Source: Pseudomonas sp. MIACH (GTDB taxonomy: Bacteria > Pseudomonadota > Gammaproteobacteria > Pseudomonadales > Pseudomonadaceae). From it: DNA of 64,000 nt. Every line of letters starts with the position of its first letter. Position 1 is the stretch's first letter. Positions 25,374 to 33,574 of this stretch are shown here, in pieces. The stretch covers positions 1 through 64,000 of the forward strand of contig NZ_LHVO01000063.1 of assembly GCF_001269925.1 (NCBI RefSeq), given 5' to 3'. A program made the translations under genes and the position numbers. The notes below the pieces were generated by a model that searched no databases, was not told the origin of the DNA, and worked only from the letters and a program-made list of their open reading frames with translations.

Positions 25374-25405
25374 GGATTTTTTTATAACTTTAGAAATGGA
25401 TCCGC

Positions 25406-26497
25406 TCAGCGATAGCGTTCCAACCAATGGGCGTAAGGCGCCGGCAAGGTCCAGGAGGATTTCTCCACGCCCAGTTCCTTGGCCGCAAAGTACGCCCAAT
25501 GCGGGTCAGCCAGGTGCGCACGACCGACCGAGACCAGGTCCAGGTGCCCAGACTGCAACGCACCTTCTGCCAGTTGCGGCGTGCCAAAGCCCCAGGCCGA
25601 GGTCACCGGGATGCCCGCTTCGCGGCGCACGCGCTCGGCGATCGGGCCCATGAAGGCCGGGCCCCACGGGATATTGGTGTCGGGGATGGTAAAACCGACG
25701 CTGACGCTCAGCAGGTCGAGGCCGCCAGCCTTGAAGTTGCGGGCCAGTTCGATGGATTCGGTGAGGGTCTGCTCGTCACGGCCGTCGTATTCGATCACGC
25801 CAAAACGCGCGGTCAGCGGCAGGTTCTCTGGCCAGACTTCGCGCACGGCGGCCAGGGTTTCCAGGAGGAAACGGCTGCGGTTGTCGAAGCTGCCACCGTA
25901 GGCGTCGGTGCGCTGGTTGGAATGCTCGGAGAAGAAGCTCTGGCCCAGGTAGCCATGGGCGAAGTGCAGTTCGATCCACTCGAAACCGGCGTCACGGGCG
26001 CGGCGGGCAGCGTCGACGAAGTCCTGCTTGACCCGAGCAATATCGTCCAGGGTCATGGCGCGTGGGACTTGCGGCAGGTTGGCACCAAAAGCGATGGCTG
26101 ACGGCGCGATGGTTTCCCAGCTGCGCGCATCGGAGGCAGGCATATGGTCGTCCCCTTCCCATGGGCGGTTGGCGCTGGCTTTGCGACCGGCGTGGCCGAT
26201 CTGGATGCCTGGCACCGAGCCGGCGGCCTTGATGGCCTTGACCATGGGCACGAACGCCTGGGCGTGGGCGTCGCTCCAGATACCGGCGCAGCCTGGGGTG
26301 ATACGCCCCTCAGGCGCTACAGCGGTGGCCTCGACCACCAGCAAACCGGCGCCGCCACGGGCCATGCTGGCCAGGTGCACGAGGTGCCAGTCGTTGACGA
26401 TGCCGTCATCGGCCATGTATTGGCACATTGGCGGGATGGCGATGCGATTGCGCAGGGTGACGTCTTTGAGTTTGAACGGTTCGAACAAAGCGGACAT
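25406..26497 (-). CDS. xenA: NADPH:flavin oxidoreductase, Old Yellow Enzyme family (XenA-type xenobiotic reductase)
   Basis: FMN ene-reductase of 363 residues, nearly identical in many stretches to P. putida XenA, which reduces nitrate esters, enones and related electrophiles. Key residues: Cys25 and Tyr27 in IPPMCQYM, the HFAHGYLGQSFFSEHSN active-site segment (His pair and Tyr near 180), and the C-terminal WTLPAPYAHWLERYR with its aromatic residues. The ATG at 26497 is preceded by CAGGAG. It is divergent from an ArsR-type repressor gene with a strong palindrome between them. Confidence 0.95.
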   Translation of the reverse strand: MSALFEPFKLKDVTLRNRIAIPPMCQYMADDGIVNDWHLVHLASMARGGAGLLVVEATAVAPEGRITPGCAGIWSDAHAQAFVPMVKAIKAAGSVPGIQIGHAGRKASANRPWEGDDHMPASDARSWETIAPSAIAFGANLPQVPRAMTLDDIARVKQDFVDAARRARDAGFEWIELHFAHGYLGQSFFSEHSNQRTDAYGGSFDNRSRFLLETLAAVREVWPENLPLTARFGVIEYDGRDEQTLTESIELARNFKAGGLDLLSVSVGFTIPDTNIPWGPAFMGPIAERVRREAGIPVTSAWGFGTPQLAEGALQSGHLDLVSVGRAHLADPHWAYFAAKELGVEKSSWTLPAPYAHWLERYR

Positions 26498-26527
26498 TGA
26501 GAACTCCAGGAGCGAGTGGTTGATTCG

Positions 26528-26551
26528 ATAGTTCGATGGTAATCGAACTAT
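26528..26551. promoter_or_regulatory. Operator palindrome between xenA and arsR
   Basis: ATAGTTCGAT-GGTA-ATCGAACTAT is a perfect inverted repeat with 10-bp arms in the 90-bp divergent promoter. ATTCGAT also occurs as a direct repeat on both flanks (26523-26529 and 26555-26561). It is the expected binding site of the adjacent ArsR-family protein. Confidence 0.75.
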
Positions 26552-26587
26552 GGTATTCGATGATAGCCCCCTGTTATGATTCGTTTC

Positions 26588-26887
26588 ATGCGAGCCTTTA
26601 AACACCCCACCCCGGAAGACCTGACCCTCGAGCGCCTGTTGTACGCGCTGAGTGATCCGGTGCGCCTGGAGATTGTCCGCTGCCTGGCCGGCGTGCCCGA
26701 GGCCAGTTGCGGCGAACTGGACGGCGGGCGTCCCAAGTCCAGCATGTCCCACCACTTCCGGGTCCTGCGCGATGCCGGCCTGGTACACACCCGCAGCATG
26801 GGCACTACCCATATGAATTCACTGCGCGGCGAGGTGCTTGAGGAACGGTTTCCGGGATTGTTGCAGAGCATCCTGACGCAACGATAA
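26588..26887 (+). CDS. ArsR-family transcriptional repressor, probable xenA regulator
   Basis: Small winged-helix DNA-binding protein of 99 residues: LYALSDPVRLEIVRCLAG (first helices), SCGELDGGRPKSSMSHHFRVLRDAG (recognition helix) and a short wing with VHTRSMGTTH. The metal-binding ELCVCDL motif of arsenic sensors is absent, so it likely senses an organic electrophile or redox change. Divergent orientation to xenA and the palindrome between them make it the probable xenA repressor. M at 26588 is chosen by family length; 26576 is an alternative. Confidence 0.85.
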   Translation: MRAFKHPTPEDLTLERLLYALSDPVRLEIVRCLAGVPEASCGELDGGRPKSSMSHHFRVLRDAGLVHTRSMGTTHMNSLRGEVLEERFPGLLQSILTQR

Positions 26888-26895
26888 AAGCCGGC

Positions 26896-27354
26896 TCAGT
26901 CCAGCAGCGCGATCAGCCGCGACTCGATCGTCATTTCCTGCACCTCCAGCACCGCCAACGTCACCGGCAACTTGAAGCGCCGCCGCCCTGCACTGCCGGG
27001 GTTCACATACAGCGTTGCGCCCCGCCATTCGATCAGGGGCTTGTGCGAATGGCCGGTGATCACCAGCCGTGTAGGCGTGTCGAGTAAGGCGGGTACGTCG
27101 GCGATGTCATGCACCACCAACGTCCGCCATCCGCCCACATCCAGCATCAGGTGGTCGGGCACCTGCTCCGCCCACGCCGCGTCCTGGTCATTGTTGCCGC
27201 GCACCACGTGCAGGGGCGCGATCTGTGCCAACTGCTCAAGAATCTCAGGGCTGCCGATATCGCCGGCATGGATGATCTGCTCGCATCCCTGCAAGGCCGC
27301 CACCGCTTCAGGCCGCAGCAGGCCATGGGTATCGGAAATCACGCCAACTTTCAT
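26896..27354 (-). CDS. YfcE/MJ0936-type metallophosphoesterase
   Basis: Calcineurin-like phosphodiesterase of 152 residues. All metal-binding blocks are present in order: GVISDTHG (residues 4-11), HAGDIG (about 29-34), VRGNNDQ (about 51-57), VHD (about 81) and ITGHSHKP (about 99-106). Members hydrolyse phosphodiesters with Mn; the physiological substrate is unknown. Its start overlaps the end of the upstream diguanylate cyclase gene by 4 bp, so the two are co-translated. Confidence 0.9.
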   Translation of the reverse strand: MKVGVISDTHGLLRPEAVAALQGCEQIIHAGDIGSPEILEQLAQIAPLHVVRGNNDQDAAWAEQVPDHLMLDVGGWRTLVVHDIADVPALLDTPTRLVITGHSHKPLIEWRGATLYVNPGSAGRRRFKLPVTLAVLEVQEMTIESRLIALLD

Positions 27355-28397
27355 AAGGCCTCCGGAGTGGACATCGAACCATGAACCACCGGCGCGCCAT
27401 CCAGATACACGCGGTCTTTACCGTTGCCCTTGGCGGCGTAGAGATTGCGGTCGGCACGCTTGAGGACCGCCGACATATCGTCCCCGGCCGTAAAACGCGT
27501 CATGCCCGCACTGCAGGTGTAGTGATGGGGCGGTGCGACACTGTAGCGAATCCCATGCAACAGCCGCAGCGCAAAATCGCTGGCGACATCAGGGTCATCG
27601 CCCACCAGCAGCACGCCGAATTCCTCGCCGCCAATCCTGCCGAAACTGTGGCTGCCGGGGGTGGATTTCAGGCACGCGGCCATCGCGCAGAGAATCCTGT
27701 CGCCGACGTCATGGCCGAATTGGTCATTCTTCAACTTGAAACTGTCGATATCCAACATCATGAAGTAACCGGTATCACCGGCCTCAATCAGTTTGGCGAA
27801 ACTCTCCATAAAGGCTCGCCGGTTCAGGATGGAGGTCAAATAATCCGTCTCGGCCAATTCCCGAAACTCACTCTCGACCAGTAACACGGAGCGCAGGTTT
27901 TTCAGGTAATAGACATTCAAGATAAAGCCGATCGCCACCGACGCGGCGCAAAAGATAAACACGTAGCTGTCGACGCCTTCATAGAGGCTCAATTGAATGC
28001 TGGGCCACGTCAGCAACCAGACCACAGCGGCGCATAACAGAAAATCCTGGACCACGATAAACAGGATTGCGCTGCTCATCACCAAGGTCACGGCCAGCGG
28101 CAAGGCGAACACCTGCAACGCGGGGCGGGTGTGAACCACATAGGCAAAACCTGCGGTCAGCAGCACCATGTAGGCCACGCCCAGCGCCCGCCACAGCACA
28201 TACTGAGTCACCACCCGGTGGACCCCATACACCGCGCACAGACCCATCGTGACCAGCGCGACCGGCCAGCCGAACATCTCCCCGCGATCAACCAGCAACA
28301 CCGCCAGCCAGGCGAAAATCCCGATCAGTTCGGCCTGGGCAATGGCGGGCGACAACAGCCTTTGCATCCGAGGCCTGAGTTTCACATTAGCCGGCAT
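27351..28397 (-). CDS. Membrane-bound GGDEF diguanylate cyclase
   Basis: 348-residue protein that probably makes cyclic di-GMP from two GTP. About six hydrophobic segments fill residues 20-175, followed by a GGDEF domain from about 190. The active-site motif is FGRIGGEEFGVLL and the substrate region LDIDSFKLKNDQFGHDVGD is intact. No RxxD inhibitory site stands five residues before GGEEF (the stretch is STPGSHSF), so product inhibition should be weak. It overlaps the start of the phosphoesterase gene and, at its own start, the end of the upstream HTH-protein gene by 16 bp. Confidence 0.9.
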   Translation of the reverse strand: MPANVKLRPRMQRLLSPAIAQAELIGIFAWLAVLLVDRGEMFGWPVALVTMGLCAVYGVHRVVTQYVLWRALGVAYMVLLTAGFAYVVHTRPALQVFALPLAVTLVMSSAILFIVVQDFLLCAAVVWLLTWPSIQLSLYEGVDSYVFIFCAASVAIGFILNVYYLKNLRSVLLVESEFRELAETDYLTSILNRRAFMESFAKLIEAGDTGYFMMLDIDSFKLKNDQFGHDVGDRILCAMAACLKSTPGSHSFGRIGGEEFGVLLVGDDPDVASDFALRLLHGIRYSVAPPHHYTCSAGMTRFTAGDDMSAVLKRADRNLYAAKGNGKDRVYLDGAPVVHGSMSTPEAL

Positions 28398-29287
28398 CCC
28401 GTCACTCCCTGTGCATGAGTGGCCGCTTTGTTATCGACATGACTCAGTTGAAGACTGTGCAGGCAGGTCGCAAACGAATAAGCCATGAACCGCCTTACCA
28501 ACACGATAAAAGGTGGCAGGACTTCAAGCAGTGTCTTGGAATGAACCTTGAAATAGCCCCGGTCGGCCCCCTCTTGCACCAGGCGAATAACGTGGGTCTT
28601 GGACACCGAGAGTTGCTCAGCGATGGAAAGGTACGACGAAGACCTGAAACTTGCCCCTTGATTATCCAGCGCACACGCATCGTTATAGATCGCCAGCATC
28701 AACATATGCCCGGCATCGCGCTTTACCAGCCAATAACAGTCGGGCATCAACAGGTCAATGGTCACGTTATGGCTCAGAAGGACCGAAAACCCTTTGAAAT
28801 AACGTGCCAGATAGGCGCGATCATCCAACCCGTTCATTGAGCCGCACACCGCGGTTTCCGGGCACATCACGCCCAGCGGCTCGACCACCGACGTGAGCAT
28901 CTGCCTGACCTCCTCGCAGGCTTGGGATGACGGGCTGAATACCCGCAAACGGCTGTCATCCGCATGCCTGGACACCGTCATGAACCCCAGCGCCCGGAAC
29001 AGCAGGAAGATCGACTCCAGGCTGTTTCTGGAACAGAACCCACGCGCCATACAAAACTCTTTCACCTCGGACAGCAATGGCACCGGTTTGGAGAAATACG
29101 TGCTCAATAACGTAAAGGACACCATCAAGCGACTGAACTTGAGTGCGGTCTTGTAGAAAAAGGGTCTTTTTGAATAGCACTCCAGCAAGATCGAATAATG
29201 GGTACGAATACACGCTTCAAAATCCACATGGCGCTCGAACGCCCGCGCCGACTGTTCCATCGCCAACTTCAACGAACCACTGCACAT
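28382..29287 (-). CDS. Uncharacterised protein with a C-terminal helix-turn-helix-like segment
   Basis: Protein of 301 residues that I do not recognise. There is no signal peptide, and the composition is lower in GC-rich codons than its neighbours. Residues about 205-250 (SYLSIAEQLSVSKTHVIRLV then QEGADRGYF) look like a winged-helix DNA-binding motif. The N-terminal 190 residues match nothing I can name. Its 3' end overlaps the diguanylate cyclase start, so it may be a regulator co-expressed with c-di-GMP synthesis. The start ATG at 29287 is the first of the frame; M10 is possible. Confidence 0.65.
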   Translation of the reverse strand: MCSGSLKLAMEQSARAFERHVDFEACIRTHYSILLECYSKRPFFYKTALKFSRLMVSFTLLSTYFSKPVPLLSEVKEFCMARGFCSRNSLESIFLLFRALGFMTVSRHADDSRLRVFSPSSQACEEVRQMLTSVVEPLGVMCPETAVCGSMNGLDDRAYLARYFKGFSVLLSHNVTIDLLMPDCYWLVKRDAGHMLMLAIYNDACALDNQGASFRSSSYLSIAEQLSVSKTHVIRLVQEGADRGYFKVHSKTLLEVLPPFIVLVRRFMAYSFATCLHSLQLSHVDNKAATHAQGVTGCRLM

Positions 29288-29522
29288 GAGAAAGAGCCCT
29301 GATCAAACAACTTGGATTCACTGATCTCAATTGCAGCACCGATAATGGCGTTTTGCCTTGGGCGCAATCTATCGTGATTAGCGCAGGGGACACCGTCGCT
29401 ACCAAAATTGTTCCAAAAAGACCCCGATGGCTTAACCGTTTCAGTCGCTGCGGCGAACCTTCCCCGCAAGCCGGCGTCCGAGCTAAGGCACTGTTGCCTA
29501 CCGTTCGCCGCGAGGTTGTCGT

Positions 29523-30413
29523 TTGAAAGCCGCCATCATCAAAAAGTACCGCCTGATCATCAAGACCATGGGCTATGTGGGCTGGTCGCTGTTCTGGCTG
29601 TTGCTGTGGGACGTCGCCGTCACCGTGGACTTCATGCTGTTCCTCACCGCCAAGATCAACTTGCCGCTGATGCCCCTTACCCTGCTGGGCTCGGCACTGA
29701 TCGTGCTCATCAGCTTTCGCAACAGCAGCGCCTATAACCGCTGGTGGGAGGCGCGCACGCTGTGGGGGGCGATGGTCAATAACTCGCGCAGTTTTGCCCG
29801 TCAGGTGCTGACCCTGCTGGACGATCCGGACGGCGAAGTGAACCCGGTCAAGTCCACCCTGCTGCGCCGCCACGTGGCCTACGTGAATTGCCTGGCCGCC
29901 CATCTCAAGGGTGAGCCGTGCCCGGAAGAGGTGCGTGCGTTTATCCCGGCCGAGGAATTCGCCCGCAACGGCGCCACCAACAACTTTGCCAATGACATCC
30001 TCACCGGCTCGGCGGCGTTGCTGGCCAGGGAATACAAGGCCGGGCACGTGGACAGCATTCGCCTGGCACGGCTGGAGTCGACCCTGGTGGATTTATCCAA
30101 CGCCCAGGGCGGCATGGAACGGATCGCCAACACGCCACTGCCCTACCCTTACGTGTATTTCCCACGCCTGTTTATCTCGTTGTTCTGCCTGATCGTGCCG
30201 GTGGGCCTGGTGGAATCCCTGGGTTGGTTCACCCCGCTGGCATCCACCGTGGTGGGCTTTATGCTGCTGGCCATCGAACGCATCGGCACCGACCTGCAGA
30301 GCCCGTTCCGCTCCAGCGAACACCAGATCCAGATGGAAACCATCTGCGAAACCATCGAGAAAAACCTGCAATCGATGCAGCGTGATGCGCTGGGTGGCGA
30401 ACGTATCGGTTAA
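29523..30413 (+). CDS. Bestrophin-family anion channel (UPF0187/YneE-like)
   Basis: Inner-membrane protein of 296 residues of the prokaryotic bestrophin family, pentameric chloride or small-cation channels. Four main hydrophobic segments are seen, two near the N-terminus (residues 15-65) and two around 215-255. The family signature SAYNRWWEAR is at about residue 69 and ANTPLPYPYV at about 202. It stands alone on the plus strand after a 235-bp gap containing its promoter. The physiological role is unknown. Confidence 0.88.
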   Translation: MKAAIIKKYRLIIKTMGYVGWSLFWLLLWDVAVTVDFMLFLTAKINLPLMPLTLLGSALIVLISFRNSSAYNRWWEARTLWGAMVNNSRSFARQVLTLLDDPDGEVNPVKSTLLRRHVAYVNCLAAHLKGEPCPEEVRAFIPAEEFARNGATNNFANDILTGSAALLAREYKAGHVDSIRLARLESTLVDLSNAQGGMERIANTPLPYPYVYFPRLFISLFCLIVPVGLVESLGWFTPLASTVVGFMLLAIERIGTDLQSPFRSSEHQIQMETICETIEKNLQSMQRDALGGERIG

Positions 30414-30557
30414 ACACTCCCTTGGGCCTCAAGTGCGTGCTCCCGCAGTCGATATACAGGGAGTACGCATGGGCCACACCCCCTCAAAACAACACATGCG
30501 ACGCTCGACACCACTGTTTTCTCCTTGCCAAAAATATAAATACCCGCGGGTGAAGTC

Positions 30558-32501
30558 ATGAATATCAAGCAAAAGCTGACCTGGGCGTTTGCCGCCATTG
30601 CGTGCGTCCCGGTTATTTTGGTCGCTGTGTTGGTTGTACTGAATCTGCGCGAGGGGGCCCTGGCCAATTTCCTCGACAGCAGCGGCCGCGAGATCCGCCA
30701 GATCGACAACGGCATGAAGCAGTTTTTCGATGGCATCAGCCAGAACGTCGACTTCGTGGCCAAGGACCCGCGCGTTGTCGCGGCCAAGGACCTCAAGAGC
30801 TACGCCGGCGCTGACGCCGCGCAAATCCCCCTGACCCAGACCAACAAAGACCTGCTGGCGATTTTCGACCAGTTCGCCAAGAGCCACCCAAGCACCGCCT
30901 ACTTGTCTTTGGGCCTCGCCGACGGCGGTTATGCCAGCTGGCCTGACGACACCAAACTGAACAACTACGACCCACGCGTACGCCCCTGGTACAAAGCCGC
31001 CATCGCCGCGCCAGGCGCCACCGTGCGCACCGGCGCCTATTACTGGGCACCGGACGACGTGGTCCTGATCGGCACCGTGCACACCGTCGCCGACGCCACC
31101 GGCGACATCCTTGGCGTGGTCGGCCTGGACGTGTCGCTCAAGCAGCTCACCGAGCTGGTGCGCAATATCAAGCTGGGCGACAGCGGCTACCTGATGCTGG
31201 TGGAAGCCAACGGCAACGTGTTGGTGGACCCCAGCGACGCCAAGCACAACTTCAAGCCGATGGCCGACCTGGGCCCCAACTACGCCGAACTGGCCAAGCG
31301 CGGCGACGGCGTGACCCAGATCGACATCAACGGCGTGGCCTACATGGCCAACGTGGTCAGCTCCAAGGATTTGGGCTGGCGCTTTATCGGCCTGATCAAA
31401 CGCGATGAAGTCATGGCCGGCGCCACCAGCCTCACGTGGTTGATCGCCGCAATTGCCGCCGCCCTGGCCGTGGTGTTCGCGATTGTCGGTGCCAGCTTTG
31501 CCAGCATGATCGTGCGCCCGATTCGCGGGGTGGCCGACGGCCTGCAAGAAATTGCTGAAGGCGAAGGCGACCTGACGCGCCAACTCAAAGTGCAAGGCAA
31601 GGACGAAACCGCCAGCCTGGCAGGCTGGTTCAACCAGTTCCTGAGCATGATCGCGCAATTGGTGCAGCGCATCGGTAACGCCTCTTCCGACCTGCAGACC
31701 GCCGCCGCCGACACCAGCGAAGTCGCCAATAACATGAACCAGGCCGCCGGCCGCCAGCGCGAAGCCGTGGAGCTGGTGAGCACCGCGTTCAACGAAATGG
31801 TGGCCACCGCCAACGAAGTCGCGCGCTCCTGCAGCGCCGCCGCCGCGAGTGCCGACGAAGGCTACCGCGACGTGCACAATGGCCAGCAGCATATCGGCGA
31901 AGCCACCGGCAGCGTGCTCAAGCTCAGCGAAGACCTGCAAAAGTCGACCCAGACCATGCAGTTACTGGAGCAGGACAGCCAGAACATCAACACCATCCTC
32001 GACACCATCCGTTCGATCGCCGAACAGACCAACCTGCTGGCACTCAACGCGGCGATTGAAGCCGCGCGCGCCGGTGATCAGGGCCGAGGTTTTGCCGTGG
32101 TCGCCGACGAAGTCCGCGCCCTGGCGCGCCGCACCGCCGACTCCACCGGCGAAATCGACAGCCTGCTGGGCAACCTCGCCCGCCGCACCCAGGAAGTCAC
32201 CCTGCAGATGCAAGGCAGCCTGCAGGTGTCCCACACCAGCGTGGAACGCATCCAGCAGGCCCGCGACAGCTTCGACAAGATCCAAGGCTCGGTGGACTCG
32301 ATCCGCGACCAGAACACCCAGATCGCCACCGCCGCCGAAGAACAGCACCAGGTGGCCGAGGAGATCAACCGCCACATCGCGCAGATCCATGCCGATGCGC
32401 AACTGGTCGAAGGCTTTGCCCACTCGGCGCAGACCGGATCAGGTCGGTTGACGGATATTTCCGGTCAGCTCAAGGGGTTGGTGGGGCGGTTCAAGTTCTG
32501 A
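30558..32501 (+). CDS. Methyl-accepting chemotaxis protein with dCache sensor
   Basis: Transmembrane chemoreceptor of 647 residues. TM1 is at about 8-30 and a periplasmic dCache_1 domain runs from about 35 to 285 with NYDPRVRPWYKAA and VVGLDVSL. TM2 is at about 292-315, followed by HAMP (RPIRGVADGLQEIAEGEGDL). The signalling domain has its tip near EQTNLLALNAAIEAARAG. There is no C-terminal CheR-binding pentapeptide. The RPWY motif is shared by many dCache receptors, but the second Asp of the amino-acid-binding motif is not evident, so the ligand is left open. Being beside several catabolic operons, it may sense one of their substrates. Confidence 0.93.
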   Translation: MNIKQKLTWAFAAIACVPVILVAVLVVLNLREGALANFLDSSGREIRQIDNGMKQFFDGISQNVDFVAKDPRVVAAKDLKSYAGADAAQIPLTQTNKDLLAIFDQFAKSHPSTAYLSLGLADGGYASWPDDTKLNNYDPRVRPWYKAAIAAPGATVRTGAYYWAPDDVVLIGTVHTVADATGDILGVVGLDVSLKQLTELVRNIKLGDSGYLMLVEANGNVLVDPSDAKHNFKPMADLGPNYAELAKRGDGVTQIDINGVAYMANVVSSKDLGWRFIGLIKRDEVMAGATSLTWLIAAIAAALAVVFAIVGASFASMIVRPIRGVADGLQEIAEGEGDLTRQLKVQGKDETASLAGWFNQFLSMIAQLVQRIGNASSDLQTAAADTSEVANNMNQAAGRQREAVELVSTAFNEMVATANEVARSCSAAAASADEGYRDVHNGQQHIGEATGSVLKLSEDLQKSTQTMQLLEQDSQNINTILDTIRSIAEQTNLLALNAAIEAARAGDQGRGFAVVADEVRALARRTADSTGEIDSLLGNLARRTQEVTLQMQGSLQVSHTSVERIQQARDSFDKIQGSVDSIRDQNTQIATAAEEQHQVAEEINRHIAQIHADAQLVEGFAHSAQTGSGRLTDISGQLKGLVGRFKF

Positions 32502-32520
32502 CGGGCAATGGGCTGGGATC

Positions 32521-32539
32521 GCCTGCAGGGAGCAGGCGA
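32521..32539. terminator. Hairpin after the chemoreceptor gene
   Basis: CGCCTGC-AGGGA-GCAGGCG is a perfect 7-bp stem 20 bases after the MCP stop. No T-run follows, so termination strength is uncertain. Confidence 0.4.
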
Positions 32540-32595
32540 ACGCCGCGTGTATTCGCTACTATGTGCCCCAGCCCCCAGACCGACCCGGAGCCTCA

Positions 32596-33417
32596 ATGCC
32601 CACCCCCAAGGACACTGCCGCCGACAGCAGTACCCCGATGATTCCCGAGCAGCGTCGCGAACAAATCCTGCGGCAATTGCGCAAGCATCAGGTGATGAGC
32701 GTGCACCAGTTGATGGAGATGTTCGACTGCTCGCACATGACCGTGCGCCGCGATATTGCATTGCTGGAGCAGGAAGGCCGGGCGTACTCCGTCACCGGTG
32801 GGGTCCGGATCGCCAGTCAGTTGCACAGCGAGCCCAGCCACCAATCCAAAGCCGTGGTGGAGTTGCCGCAAAAGCAGGCCATGGCGCGACTGGCGGCGCG
32901 GTTGCTGCACGCGGACATGACGGTGTACCTGGATGCCGGCACCAGCACCCTGGAGATCGTCCCGTATATCAAGGCGCTGTCGGGGATGACCGTGGTCACC
33001 AACGACTTCGGGATCGTGCAGGCCCTGATGGATGCGACGCAAGTCACGGTGATCCACACCGGCGGCCAACTGGACCATGACAACCACTCTTCCGTCGGCG
33101 GGCTGGCCGTGGCGACCTTGCGCCAGGTGGTCACGGACATCGCCTTTGTGTCGACCAGCTCCTGGGATCTGCACCGAGGCATCACCACCCCCTCGGCGCT
33201 GAAAGTCGAGGTCAAGCAAGTGGCAATGCAATCGGCATCCCAGGTCGTGCTGGTGGCGAGCAGTTCCAAATACGGCACCTTCAGCATGTACCGCATCGCC
33301 GGGCTGGAACCGTTCGACGTGATCATCAGCGACGACGCCTTGGCCCCGGCAGCGGCAGATGGCATCCGCAAGCGCGGGATTGAATTGATGCTGCCGGGTG
33401 ATCCGTTGCCGGCGTGA
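32596..33417 (+). CDS. DeoR-family transcriptional regulator
   Basis: 273-residue sugar-responsive regulator. The N-terminal DeoR HTH runs RREQILRQLRKHQVMSVHQL then CSHMTVRRDIALLEQEGRA. The DeoRC sensor domain is of the sugar-phosphate isomerase fold (TVYLDAGTSTLEIVPYI, VVTNDFGIVQALM, VALVSTSSWDL-like AFVSTSSWDLHRG). The ATG at 32596 is chosen; the frame opens with a GTG at 32563. It is convergent with the tetronate cluster and is its probable repressor, sensing a phosphorylated tetronate. Confidence 0.87.
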   Translation: MPTPKDTAADSSTPMIPEQRREQILRQLRKHQVMSVHQLMEMFDCSHMTVRRDIALLEQEGRAYSVTGGVRIASQLHSEPSHQSKAVVELPQKQAMARLAARLLHADMTVYLDAGTSTLEIVPYIKALSGMTVVTNDFGIVQALMDATQVTVIHTGGQLDHDNHSSVGGLAVATLRQVVTDIAFVSTSSWDLHRGITTPSALKVEVKQVAMQSASQVVLVASSSKYGTFSMYRIAGLEPFDVIISDDALAPAAADGIRKRGIELMLPGDPLPA

Positions 33418-33428
33418 TGCCCTTCCTT

Positions 33429-33548
33429 TGTGGGAGAGGTCGAGCTTTAGCGAGGCTTCGATGGCGGCGGCAGGGTTGGCAGGTGTGTTGGCTGACACAC
33501 CGCTATCGGGGGCAAGTCGAATCGTCGCACCGCCCCTCCCACATTTGA
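33429..33548. repeat. Degenerate REP doublet with the AAGTCGAATCGTCGCACCG insert
   Basis: The left copy is degenerate (TGTGGGAGAGGTCGAGC). The right copy (ATCGGGGGCAAGTCG...) carries the same 33-base stretch seen at 25341-25373. It separates convergent deoR and otnI genes. Confidence 0.75.
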
Positions 33549-33574
33549 ACCGAACCGCCACAGAGGCTCGTCGA

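Noticed and set aside
30429..31940. 503-codon minus-strand frame over the chemoreceptor
   Set aside because: Shadow of the MCP gene; no domain and no RBS, whereas the plus strand has HAMP and signalling motifs.
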